Assembly (NCBI RefSeq): GCF_030815485.1
Contig: NZ_JAUSWV010000002.1
Location: 4,836,001 to 4,900,000 of the forward strand
Source of the DNA: Streptomyces rishiriensis
GTDB lineage: Bacteria > Actinomycetota > Actinomycetes > Streptomycetales > Streptomycetaceae
Direction: 5' to 3'
Length of the DNA stretch: 64,000 nt
Shown: positions 21,927-29,751 of the stretch, in pieces
Layout of the letters: every line of letters starts with the position of its first letter
How positions within the stretch are numbered: the first letter of the stretch is position 1
Translations under genes and position numbers: made by a program
Notes under the pieces: model-generated
Seen by the model: only the letters and a program-made list of their open reading frames with translations
What the model was told of the DNA's origin: nothing
The model's database searches: none

Positions 21927-22790
21927 GTGGCTGTTTTGGCCCCGGACGCCGGTTCGTACGTCAGCATCGGTTCTGTGTCGAGTTCCGCAGCGCTTCGGGC
22001 GCATCTGCTGGCCGCGCGGTTGGCCGGGGCGGTGGCGACCACCCGCGAGGAGAGCCTGCGGAGCTATCGGCTCTTCGCCGCTCGTGATCCCCGGGTGCTG
22101 ATCGGGCTTGATCCGGAACGGACGTGGGGGCAGCGGGAGCTGATCGCGCTGATGGCCGCCAAGTGTGGAGTTTCGGCCGATCCGGGCTGCGTTTCCGGGC
22201 ATGATGTGATCGATCCTGAGCGCACGCTGGTCGCGCTGGATGCCTTCGCGGATCGGCTCGCCTCGGTCGCCCAGCGTGGTGCTCCGGTGCTGCTGGGCAC
22301 CGGACATCCGCATCGGCTGCTGGGGTTCTACGCAGCGGTGGCGGACGCTTTGTCGACGGCGGGATGTGAAGTCCTCACCCCGGCGCAGGGTCGCTGTGTC
22401 GACATAACGACCCGGTTCGGTCTACGCACACACCACCTCGACTACGTCCGGGGAGTCGCGGTCGTCCGGGAGGCGGGCGCCGAACGCGCCGGTTGTGCGA
22501 CCGGTGCGCACAGTCATTCACCGCTCCCGGTTCGGGTCGCGCTGGCGGCGGCGGCCGAGGGTGGAGGGCCGTTGCCCGAGCTGGTCGTCGGGGACCACGG
22601 ATGGGTCTGCGGGGCAGGTCAGCTGGGGTTCGAGGCCATCGGGCTGGCGGACACCGACGACCCCGCGCTGTTCGTGGGCGAGGCCGAGGGAGTCGTCTCC
22701 GTCGTCGTTCCACTTGATGACGCCGTGCGGTCCGCTTACTACCGGCCGCTGACCCGCTACGTACTCAATCGAGCGTGTCTGTCACAGTAG
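21927..22790 (+). CDS. Conserved actinobacterial protein annotated elsewhere as phosphatase
   Basis: The product is 287 residues from GTG 21927, which follows GGTGGGG. I recognise it as a conserved Streptomyces protein often called a phosphatase, but I see no classical phosphatase signature. Notable stretches are VLLGTGHPHRLLGFYAAVADAL, with a DPGCVSGHDVIDPERTL block and a C-terminal LVVGDHGWVCGAGQLGFE segment. It looks cytoplasmic. The function is best left open. The neighbours are an AcuC-like gene upstream and the small HTH gene bdtA downstream. Confidence 0.7.
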   Translation: MAVLAPDAGSYVSIGSVSSSAALRAHLLAARLAGAVATTREESLRSYRLFAARDPRVLIGLDPERTWGQRELIALMAAKCGVSADPGCVSGHDVIDPERTLVALDAFADRLASVAQRGAPVLLGTGHPHRLLGFYAAVADALSTAGCEVLTPAQGRCVDITTRFGLRTHHLDYVRGVAVVREAGAERAGCATGAHSHSPLPVRVALAAAAEGGGPLPELVVGDHGWVCGAGQLGFEAIGLADTDDPALFVGEAEGVVSVVVPLDDAVRSAYYRPLTRYVLNRACLSQ

Positions 22791-22844
22791 GCCGCTGATG
22801 GGTGCACCTCTTCCCCACTCGCATCACCCGCCCCTACATTGGGG

Positions 22845-22872
22845 AGTGAGCACGCAACGACGAAGAGTCACC
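22845..22872 (+). promoter_or_regulatory. BldD-box-like inverted repeat upstream of bdtA
   Basis: AGTGA (22845-22849) and TCACC (22868-22872) face each other across 18 bases, just downstream of a possible -10 (TACATT, 22835-22840). This matches the older description of BldD operators. bdtA is a known BldD target in S. coelicolor. Confidence 0.45.
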
Positions 22873-22924
22873 GGAAGGGGAAGCCGGTGGCCGTCGAGTC
22901 GAGTGCGGAAGGTTCAGGTGTGTC

Positions 22925-23137
22925 ATGGGTGCAGCCGGCGAGAGGCCTCTGAACGAGGTTCAGTTCCTTACCGTGGCGGAAGTCGCCTCGGTGATGCGAG
23001 TGTCGAAGATGACCGTGTACCGACTGGTGCACAGCGGTCATCTGCCCGCGATCCGGGTGGGGCGGTCCTTCCGCGTCCCCGAGCAAGCGGTGCACGAGTA
23101 CCTCCGCGAGAGCTACGTGGGGGTGGAAACCGCCTGA
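22925..23137 (+). CDS. bdtA: Small excisionase-family helix-turn-helix protein, BdtA-like
   Basis: This 70-residue DNA-binding protein is a MerR/excisionase-type winged helix: LTVAEVASVMRVSKMTVYRL, then HSGHLPAIRVGRSFRVPEQAV. Unlike phage excisionases, it sits in conserved chromosomal DNA near bldN. By size, sequence type and location it corresponds to bdtA (SCO3328 type), a BldD-controlled gene. The target sites and role are not known to me. ATG 22925 lies near a weak Shine-Dalgarno (AGGTGTGTC). Confidence 0.8.
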   Translation: MGAAGERPLNEVQFLTVAEVASVMRVSKMTVYRLVHSGHLPAIRVGRSFRVPEQAVHEYLRESYVGVETA

Positions 23138-23216
23138 CGGTCGGGGCCTGTCCGACAGGGCAGACCCGGGGTGGGGCCCGGCCTCAGGGCCGTCTCGGGC
23201 CCCTCCCGCCCCTCGA

Positions 23217-23246
23217 TTACGACCTCAGCGCTCAGGCGGGTAGGCT
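23217..23246 (+). promoter_or_regulatory. Candidate promoter for the 32-codon ribosomal-type gene
   Basis: TTACGA (23217-23222), an 18-base spacer and TAGGCT (23241-23246) fit a housekeeping Streptomyces promoter about 70 bases before the start codon. Confidence 0.45.
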
Positions 23247-23314
23247 AGCCCCTCGTAGGTCGTATGGGCCCATGGCGCCCAGCACCGAGTGATGAGAAGT
23301 GAGCGAGGGTAGTC

Positions 23315-23413
23315 GTGGGCTCTGTTATCAAGAAGCGGCGCAAGCGGATGGCCAAGAAGAAGCACCGCAAGCTGCTCAAGCGCACGCGCGTTCAGCGTCG
23401 CAACAAGAAGTAA
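23315..23413 (+). CDS. AURKAIP1/COX24-domain protein (bS22-type 30S ribosomal protein), 32 residues
   Basis: GTG 23315 opens a frame of 33 codons ending at TAA 23411. The product begins MGSVIKKRRKRMAKKKHRKL, and more than half its residues are Lys or Arg. The pattern matches the actinobacterial AURKAIP1/COX24 domain proteins, which are small basic components of the 30S subunit (bS22 in mycobacteria). GAGGGTAG at 23305-23312 serves as Shine-Dalgarno. A strong terminator follows at 23472-23509. It is easily missed because of its size. Confidence 0.9.
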   Translation: MGSVIKKRRKRMAKKKHRKLLKRTRVQRRNKK

Positions 23414-23471
23414 GCGCGAGCAGGAGTAAGCGCAAGCACTTACTTCGCGCGACGCGAGCCGCGTAGGCGTG

Positions 23472-23509
23472 GTGTGGCCCCCCACCGTGTTATCGGTGGG
23501 GGGCCACAC
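23472..23509 (+). terminator. Strong hairpin terminator after the bS22-type gene
   Basis: A perfect 16-bp stem (23472-23487 with 23494-23509) closes a TGTTAT loop. The gap 23414-23715 holds this and the promoter region of the next gene, with nothing else recognisable. Confidence 0.85.
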
Positions 23510-23715
23510 GTATATCCGGGTGCCGGTACGGTCGGCTGAACGCCGTGCGCAGCCCTGGACGTGCGCCCTGGCTGATCTGCTCGTACGACCGAAGGGTTCT
23601 CGTCACTTCGAGCATCGGGCAGTCATCACAGCGCAACATCGACCCGCTAGGTTTGCCCGCAGACGGGAACTCGGCAGGGCAGCCGGCGGTTCCAGACGGA
23701 AGGAAGGCGCTGATC

Positions 23716-24786
23716 TTGGGAAAGGTCGTGCTCGTTACCGGAGTGGCCCGTCAGCTGGGGGGCCGGTTCGTACGACGGATCCAGCGTGACCCACAGGTCG
23801 ACCGGGTGGTCGCCGTGGACGCGGTGCGGCCCGAGCACCATCTGGGCGGCGCCGAATTCGTCGAGGCCGACATCCGGCAGCCCACCATCGCGCGGGTGCT
23901 GGCCGAGACCGGTGCCGACACCGTCGTCCACCTGGACGTGACGGCGACCGCGTTGGGCCGGGGCAGCCGGACCACGGTCAAGGAGACCAACGTCATCGGG
24001 ACCATGCAGCTGCTCGGCGCCTGTCAGAAATCGCCGAACGTGAAGCGGCTGGTGGTCAAGTCCGCCACCAACGTCTACGGGTCCGCGCCGCGTGACCCCG
24101 CCGTGTTCACCGAGACGACCCCGCCCAAGTCGCTGCCCAGCGGCGGCTTCGCCAAGGACGCCGTCGAGGTCGAGGGGTATGTGCGCGGGTTCGCCCGGCG
24201 GCGGCCCGATGTCGCCGTGTGCGTGCTGCGGTTCGCGAACATCCTGGGGCCGACCGCCGAGACGCCGCTCGCCTCGTACTTCTCGCTGCCCGTGCTGCCC
24301 ACCGTGCTCGGCTACGACCCCCGCCTCCAGTTCGTGCACGAGGACGACGTGATCGAGGTGCTGCGGATCGCCTCGCACGAACCGCGGCGGGGCACCCTCA
24401 ACAGCGGCACGTTCAACATCGCCGGCGACGGGGTGCTGTTGCTGTCGCAGTGTTCGCGGCGGCTCGGACGGCCCACCGTGCCCCTGTTGCTGCCCGCCGT
24501 CACCTGGGCCGGGTCGCTGGTGCGTACGCTGGGCATGACGGACTTCTCGCCCGAGCAGGTCCGGCTGCTCACCCACGGCCGGGTCGTGTCCACGGACCAG
24601 ATGCGCGAGACGCTGGGCTTCATGCCGCGGTACACCACGGCGGAGACCTTCGCGGACTTCGCGCGCAGTCACGGACCCGGACTCCTGCCGCCCGAGGCCG
24701 TTGCCGGGGCCGTCGACCGGATCGCCGCGTCCCTGCCGGGCGGCGGCCTCTCCCCGGTCCACCCCCCGACGCAGAGCGCCAACTGA
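23716..24786 (+). CDS. NAD-dependent epimerase/dehydratase (extended SDR)
   Basis: This protein has about 356 residues. It starts at TTG 23716 because GKVVLVTGVARQLGGRF, the Rossmann beta-alpha-beta, begins right there and AGGAAGG precedes it. Further family features are a VVHLDVTA segment and a Tyr-containing NVYGSAPRD near the active site. The usual YxxxK appears modified, so it may bind nucleotides without classical epimerase chemistry. It is followed by the acyltransferase gene 14 bases on, so the two likely act together, perhaps in lipid or glycolipid handling; that is inference. Confidence 0.82.
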   Translation: MGKVVLVTGVARQLGGRFVRRIQRDPQVDRVVAVDAVRPEHHLGGAEFVEADIRQPTIARVLAETGADTVVHLDVTATALGRGSRTTVKETNVIGTMQLLGACQKSPNVKRLVVKSATNVYGSAPRDPAVFTETTPPKSLPSGGFAKDAVEVEGYVRGFARRRPDVAVCVLRFANILGPTAETPLASYFSLPVLPTVLGYDPRLQFVHEDDVIEVLRIASHEPRRGTLNSGTFNIAGDGVLLLSQCSRRLGRPTVPLLLPAVTWAGSLVRTLGMTDFSPEQVRLLTHGRVVSTDQMRETLGFMPRYTTAETFADFARSHGPGLLPPEAVAGAVDRIAASLPGGGLSPVHPPTQSAN

Positions 24787-24800
24787 GGAGCGCATCAACG

Positions 24801-25871
24801 ATGGCGGATGCCAAGGTCATTCCGTTCGACGACGACCGGTCCCGGGGGAACGCCGTAGCGCGGCCGCCCCGGCGCCGGGGCGCGGTGAGCCGGCGCAGGA
24901 ACGGCGAGCCCGCGCCGGTCCGGGAGATCGGCGAGACCGGTGAGGTCGGTGAGGTCCAGCCCCTGCCCACCAGGGCGGTCGGGCAGGATGATGTTCCTGT
25001 GACGGGTGAGGAACGGCTGGACAAGGACGCGGGCGGCCTGGAGCGGCGGATCGCGGGCGGGCTGTCCTTCCTGCGCCGGCGCCTCACGGGCGAGTACGAG
25101 GTCGACGACTTCGGCTACGACGAGGAGCTGACCGACCAGGTCCTGATGTCCCTGCTGCGGCCGCTGTACGAGAAGTACTTCCGGGTCGAGGTGAAGGGTG
25201 TCGAGAACATCCCGGCGGAGGGTGGCGCGCTGATCGTCGCCAACCACTCCGGGACGCTGCCGTTGGACGGCCTGATGATGCAGGTCGCCGTGCACGACCA
25301 CCACCCGGCGGGCCGGCATCTGCGGCTCCTGGCCGCCGACCTGGTTTTCGTGCTGCCGGTCGTCAACGAGCTGGCCCGCAAGCTCGGGCACACCCTCGCC
25401 TGCGCGGAGGACGCCGAGCGGCTGCTCGGCCAGGGCGAGCTGGTCGGAGTGATGCCGGAGGGCTTCAAGGGCATCGGGAAGCCCTTCAGCGAGCGCTACA
25501 AGCTCCAGCGGTTCGGCCGCGGCGGCTTCGTCTCCACGGCACTGCGCCAGGGCGCCCCGATCATCCCCTGCTCGATCGTCGGGGCCGAGGAGATCTACCC
25601 GATGATCGGCAACGCAAAGACGTTGGCGCGGGTGCTCGGATTCCCGTACTTCCCGCTGACGCCGACCTTCCCGTGGCTGGGACCGCTGGGCGGGATCCCC
25701 CTGCCGACGAAGTGGACGATCCAGTTCGGCGAGCCGATCCCCACGAACGGCTACCCGCCGGAGGCGGCGGAGGACCCGATGCTCATGTTCAACCTGACGG
25801 ACCAGGTACGCGAGCAGATCCAGCACACGCTGTACAAGTTGCTGGTCCAGCGGCGGTCGGTGTTCTTCTAG
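24801..25871 (+). CDS. PlsC-type lysophospholipid acyltransferase family protein
   Basis: This 356-residue protein is a membrane-associated acyltransferase that probably transfers acyl chains to a glycerolipid or similar acceptor. About 110 charged N-terminal residues precede the domain. The active-site block is VANHSGTLPLDGLMM, in which the His and Asp are separated by six residues instead of the usual four. The later motif MPEGFKGIGKPF matches the substrate-phosphate block. GAGGAG precedes ATG 24801. It is co-oriented and nearly contiguous with the epimerase gene. A large hairpin at 25948-25993 ends the unit. Confidence 0.85.
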   Translation: MADAKVIPFDDDRSRGNAVARPPRRRGAVSRRRNGEPAPVREIGETGEVGEVQPLPTRAVGQDDVPVTGEERLDKDAGGLERRIAGGLSFLRRRLTGEYEVDDFGYDEELTDQVLMSLLRPLYEKYFRVEVKGVENIPAEGGALIVANHSGTLPLDGLMMQVAVHDHHPAGRHLRLLAADLVFVLPVVNELARKLGHTLACAEDAERLLGQGELVGVMPEGFKGIGKPFSERYKLQRFGRGGFVSTALRQGAPIIPCSIVGAEEIYPMIGNAKTLARVLGFPYFPLTPTFPWLGPLGGIPLPTKWTIQFGEPIPTNGYPPEAAEDPMLMFNLTDQVREQIQHTLYKLLVQRRSVFF

Positions 25872-25947
25872 CGGTTCTTCCGGCTGTGCCTGCCGAGGCG
25901 CTCACGGCTGTGCTTTCGGCCGTTTTCCCCGTCGGGTTGCTCCGGGT

Positions 25948-25993
25948 ACGACGGTGGGGGCGCTCCTCCTGAGAGGGGCGCCCCCACCGTCGT
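25948..25993. terminator. Bidirectional terminator between acyltransferase gene and rsbN
   Basis: A perfect 16-bp stem (25948-25963 with 25978-25993) with a 14-nt loop lies between two convergent genes, 15 bases from the rsbN stop. Confidence 0.8.
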
Positions 25994-26007
25994 TGTGCGG
26001 GGCGGGT

Positions 26008-27258
26008 CTACTCCGCGTCCTCGCTGTCGATGCCCAGGCCTGGAAGCAGGCCGGGGAGGAGGGGCGGGAGGGTGACGTCCGGCTGGGTGCTGGGGACGAC
26101 GGTGGGCGGGGCGGTGCCGCCGGTTTCCTTCGGGGGGTCCAGAAGGCCGCCGGTGTTGCCGCCGAGCAGGCCGTCGTCGGTGGTGCCGGAGGTGGACGAC
26201 TTGCCGGGGCTGTCGGTGCCGGCGCCGGTCCCGTCGGTCGGGGCGTGGCCGGTGCCGGGGGTGGTCGCGTGGCGGTCGGTGTCCGAGGTACCGGTGGACG
26301 CCGGGCCGGAGCCCTCACGCGCGCCGCCGCCCGGGGCCGGGGGCCGCGGGAGGAGGGACTGGAGGGGGGCGACCTCTTCGTCTATGGCCTCGAAGACCGA
26401 CGAGACCTGCTGGCTGACGTCACCGAGCTGGACCGGCAGGCGGTCGCGCAGGGCGCCCCATACCTCGCGGTGCGAGCGGGAGAACGCGTCGAGGGCCTGG
26501 ATGGGTCCCAGGGAGTTCGGGTCGCGTTCGTACGCCTCGTGGAGGAGGCGGTGGCCTTCCGACGCGTCGTGCTGCATGCCGTTCAGGGCGCGTCGGATCT
26601 CGCCGAGCGATTCGTGGTCGAGGTCGCCGCTGCGGCCCCGCTCCATGAGCCGCCGGGCCTCGCTGAGCCGGGTGGACGCCTGGTCGAGATAGGTCCGACC
26701 GCGTTCGTCGTCGCCGTCGGCCAGGTAGTTGAGCTTGAAGTCCTCGATGCCGCGCTTCAGTCCGTAGAGCCCGTCACCCGGGAGGGCGTCGGAACTCGCG
26801 GCCGCGACCCCGCCGAAGGCGCCCGCCGCGACGCCGACGCTGAGGCCGCCCGCGGTGAGGCCCTTGGCGAGGCGGGAACGCGGTCGGAACTTGCCCAGGG
26901 GACTGGCCCGGTGAGTGCCCCTGGCGCGGTGGGAGCGTTGCTCCGGCACCGAAGGGTCCGCCGCTTCGCCTCCCGCGGTGCCCGCCTGCAGCATGGCCTC
27001 CATAGCGGCGACCAACTGGGCCCGCTGGACGACCTTGACCTCGGGATCGAATTCCGGTTTGGGCAGCTCGGCGAGACTCGTGGCGAGGGCCAGAAGTCGG
27101 CCCTGCCCGGTCTGGTCCGCAGCGGCCGGCGCCGGCGGTGATCCTTCGGTCTGCTCGGCCGCCGTGCCCTCGGAGGAACAGTCGGACTGCCCCTCCAGGG
27201 CCTGGGCGAAGGCGCTCGCCCGCCGGTGCGCCGATACGTTCGCGATCACTGGCGGCAC
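26008..27258 (-). CDS. rsbN: RsbN, membrane anti-sigma factor of BldN
   Basis: RsbN binds the ECF sigma factor BldN at the membrane and delays its action in development. The 416-residue protein has a cytoplasmic N-terminus (about 1-130), one membrane helix (about 133-155), and an extracytoplasmic DUF5667-type region beginning SSDALPGDGLYGLKRGIEDF, followed by a Ser/Thr/Pro-rich tail. There is no zinc-binding HxxxCxxC motif, consistent with the RsbN type rather than ZAS anti-sigmas. GTG 27258 follows GAGAGGAG. It lies just downstream of bldN with its own BldN-like promoter, forming a feedback loop. Confidence 0.9.
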   Translation of the reverse strand: MPPVIANVSAHRRASAFAQALEGQSDCSSEGTAAEQTEGSPPAPAAADQTGQGRLLALATSLAELPKPEFDPEVKVVQRAQLVAAMEAMLQAGTAGGEAADPSVPEQRSHRARGTHRASPLGKFRPRSRLAKGLTAGGLSVGVAAGAFGGVAAASSDALPGDGLYGLKRGIEDFKLNYLADGDDERGRTYLDQASTRLSEARRLMERGRSGDLDHESLGEIRRALNGMQHDASEGHRLLHEAYERDPNSLGPIQALDAFSRSHREVWGALRDRLPVQLGDVSQQVSSVFEAIDEEVAPLQSLLPRPPAPGGGAREGSGPASTGTSDTDRHATTPGTGHAPTDGTGAGTDSPGKSSTSGTTDDGLLGGNTGGLLDPPKETGGTAPPTVVPSTQPDVTLPPLLPGLLPGLGIDSEDAE

Positions 27259-27379
27259 CTCCTCTCGTCATGACGGTCGACTCCCCTGGGGTCCTGACGG
27301 TTGCACGCCCTGAACCGGGTCCACACGATCGAGTGATCGGGGTCGGCCAGGACGTGACCACAGGGAGCCTGTATCCCGC

Positions 27380-27408
27380 ACAACGACTGGCGCGGCACTT
27401 GGGTTACG
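27380..27408 (-). promoter_or_regulatory. SigmaBldN-type promoter upstream of rsbN
   Basis: On the minus strand CGTAAC (27403-27408), 17 bases, CGTTGT (27380-27385). This fits the reported BldN consensus of roughly CGTAAC-N16-CGTTGA. The inferred leader to rsbN is about 110 bases. Confidence 0.7.
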
Positions 27409-27504
27409 GACTGCGGATGATCGGATCGGGAAGACAACGGACTTTCACTGACGGTGAGTTGGCGTCACGGAGTGTGTGGCGTCGGTCATGGGCGGGGGAC
27501 GGGT

Positions 27505-28284
27505 TCAGCGGGCGTCTTCCGGCAGCAGGCGGGCGAGGGTGCGGACGGCCCGGTACTGGAGCGTCTTGATGGCACCCTCGTTCTTGCCCATGACGCGCGC
27601 GGTCTCGGCGACGGAGAGCCCCTGGAGGAACCGGAGCGTCACGCACTCCTGCTGCTGGGGGTTGAGCCGGCGTACGGCGTCCAGAAGCGCCGCGTTCGAG
27701 AGGGACTCCAGGACGGAGTCCTCGGGTGAGCGCTCGACCTCGTTGGCGTCGAGCATCTCGCCGGTCGTCACCTCGAGCCGGAAACGGCTCGACTTGAAGT
27801 GGTCGGCGACGAGGTTGCGGGCGATGGTGACGAGCCAGGCGCCGAAGTCGCGGCCCTGCCAGGTGAACGTCCCGATGCGACGCAGTGCGCGCAGGAACGT
27901 CTCGCTGGTGAGGTCCTCGGCGGTCGCCTTGCCTCCCACCCGGTAGTAGATATAGCGGTAGACGGTGTCGCTGTACTGGTCGTACAGGCGCCCGAAAGCA
28001 TCGGCCTCGCCGGCTTGGGCGCGCTCGACGAGGTCCATCATTCGGGCGCTGTCACTGTCGGCGGCCGGCCGACGGGCGGTGGCCGCGCCGGCCGAGCGTC
28101 CTCGTCTGCCCACCGCGGCGCTGCCGTCGGCCAGGGCGTAGCACGGACCGAGCGGAGCGGTGGTGGCGAACGCGGGGACGGCGTACGCGGTGGGGACGAC
28201 GCCGCGCAAGAGGTCATGGACCGTAACGACCGTTGCGCGCAGCGTAGCCAGGCCCGAGGTGTCAACCCCGACGTGTGGGTACAC
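27505..28284 (-). CDS. bldN: Developmental ECF sigma factor BldN (pro-sigma form)
   Basis: BldN directs RNA polymerase to aerial-mycelium genes such as bldM, the chaplins and rodlins. The 259-residue product has an N-terminal extension of about 86 residues not present in ordinary ECF factors (MYPHVGVDTSGLATLRATVV onward), matching the pro-sequence of S. coelicolor pro-BldN. Sigma region 2 runs about 96-165 (DAFGRLYDQYSDTVYRYIYY) and region 4 about 200-255 (LSVAETARVMGKNEGAIKTL). Start GTG 28284 follows GGGAG. It is upstream of rsbN, with a BldD-like site at 28378-28392. Confidence 0.93.
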   Translation of the reverse strand: MYPHVGVDTSGLATLRATVVTVHDLLRGVVPTAYAVPAFATTAPLGPCYALADGSAAVGRRGRSAGAATARRPAADSDSARMMDLVERAQAGEADAFGRLYDQYSDTVYRYIYYRVGGKATAEDLTSETFLRALRRIGTFTWQGRDFGAWLVTIARNLVADHFKSSRFRLEVTTGEMLDANEVERSPEDSVLESLSNAALLDAVRRLNPQQQECVTLRFLQGLSVAETARVMGKNEGAIKTLQYRAVRTLARLLPEDAR

Positions 28285-28377
28285 GGGACTCCCAGAGGCA
28301 GAGCTTGCATCACGTGCAGTACGGAACCATTCACCCGTCGTAGCGACGGAAGGGGTACCGGATTGCGTCTGAGGAGA

Positions 28378-28392
28378 ATAACGCTTCGTGCA
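28378..28392 (-). promoter_or_regulatory. BldD-operator-like site upstream of bldN
   Basis: ATAACGCTTCGTGCA matches 7 of 9 fixed positions of the BldD pseudo-palindrome (nTnACnCwGnGTnAn). It is about 95 bases upstream of the bldN start. The gap 28285-28701 (417 bases) otherwise holds only the bldN promoter region and the untranslated flank of the next gene. Confidence 0.45.
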
Positions 28393-28701
28393 GGCCCTGC
28401 TACACCGAGTTGCTCAAATCATCGATTACGTCGCTTCTGTGGCCTATTGGCGCCCGTTCAAGTTGCGCGAGGTGAACGTTTGTTGATCGAAATGGTTCGA
28501 GTTTCGGCTCGGTCCGGGGCGTGTTGTGGCTGTGCGCGGACAACAGGACTGGACGGGGGGTTACCCGGGTACGACCGTCGGATTGGCCTGGTTCGCTGCC
28601 CGGTGTCGGGTGTTGTCCGGTAACGCGAAGGAGCGGCCGGGCTGTTGCGCCTCGGCCGCTCGTTCGGGATGCCTACTTCGTCGTCCTGGTCGTCCTGGTC
28701 G

Positions 28702-29649
28702 TCATCGCCGTCGTCGGTGGAGCGCGATCGCCGCCGCCGTGCCGCCCGCCACCGCGCCGACGCCCGCCGCGGCCGGGATGCCGACCTTCGCCGCCTTGCG
28801 GCCCGTGCGGTAGTCGCGCAGCCGCCAGTCGAGCTTGTGCGCGTGCTTGCGGAGCTTGGTGTCGGGGTTGATGGCGTAGGGGTGGCCGACGAGGGAGAGC
28901 ATCGGGATGTCGTTGTGCGAGTCGCTGTAGGCGGCGCATCGGGAGAGGTCCAGGTTCTCCGCCGCCGCCAGCGCGCGTACCGCCTCCGCCTTGGCGGGGC
29001 CGTGCAGCGGTTCGCCCACCAGTTTGCCCGTGTAGACACCGTCGACGGACTCCGCGACCGTGCCCAGCGCGCCGGTCAGGCCGAGGCGGCGGGCGATCAC
29101 CTGGGCGATCTCCACCGGGGCCGCCGTGACCAGCCACACCTTCTGGCCCGCGTCCAGGTGCGCCTGGGCGAGGGCCCGGGTGCCCGGCCAGATGCGCTCG
29201 GCCATGTACTCGTCGTAGATCTCCTCGCCGATCGACATCAGCTCGGATACCCGGTGGCCCTGCACGATGGAGAGCGCCGAGTCGCGGGCCTCCTGCATGT
29301 GTTCGGGGTCCTCGATGCCGGCCAGTCGGAACCAGGCCTGCTGCCAGGCGAAGCGGACCAGGTCGCGGGTCTCGAAGAACTTGCGTTTGTGCAGGCCGCG
29401 GCCGAAGTGGAAGAGCGCGGCGCCTTGCATCACGGTGTTGTCGAGGTCGAAGAAGGCGGCGGCCATCGCGTCGCCGTGCACCGGGAACTGCGGTTCCCGG
29501 TCGGAAATGTCCAGGGGCGCCAGGGTCTCCTCGGAGTCCAGGGCTTCCTGGGTGGACTTGCGGGCTGCCTCCGCCGAGGCCTCGCCTGCCAACACGCTCC
29601 GCGCCGTGGCGGAACGCCTACGGGGAGTGAGCCATCCTAGAGCGGCCAT
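28702..29649 (-). CDS. HAD-IB phosphatase with C-terminal membrane anchor
   Basis: This 315-residue protein has the HAD-IB (SerB/phosphoserine phosphatase-like) layout: DLDNT (D68 nucleophile, D70), VWLVTAAP as motif II, Lys in GPAKAEAV, and YSDSHNDIPML as motif IV. An N-terminal Arg/Ser-rich extension of about 55 residues precedes it. The last 28 residues form one hydrophobic helix followed by HRRRR, a tail anchor that would leave the enzyme in the cytoplasm. Start ATG 29649 has a poor Shine-Dalgarno. It is divergent from the glutaredoxin gene. The natural substrate is unknown. Confidence 0.85.
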   Translation of the reverse strand: MAALGWLTPRRRSATARSVLAGEASAEAARKSTQEALDSEETLAPLDISDREPQFPVHGDAMAAAFFDLDNTVMQGAALFHFGRGLHKRKFFETRDLVRFAWQQAWFRLAGIEDPEHMQEARDSALSIVQGHRVSELMSIGEEIYDEYMAERIWPGTRALAQAHLDAGQKVWLVTAAPVEIAQVIARRLGLTGALGTVAESVDGVYTGKLVGEPLHGPAKAEAVRALAAAENLDLSRCAAYSDSHNDIPMLSLVGHPYAINPDTKLRKHAHKLDWRLRDYRTGRKAAKVGIPAAAGVGAVAGGTAAAIALHRRRR

Positions 29650-29751
29650 GGCGTGAGCATAGCCATTCTGTTCGGTGGTTCCGGAGCCGAGAGGTTCGAA
29701 GGGTGTGAACTCTCGATGACCGTGTCGTCGAAGAAGCGCGAGAATGGCGGC

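Noticed and set aside
28615..28650. A second BldN-like promoter on the plus strand (GGTAAC ... TGTTGC)
   Set aside because: Spacing of 18 and poor -10 match, and it would transcribe antisense into the HAD gene without an obvious target.
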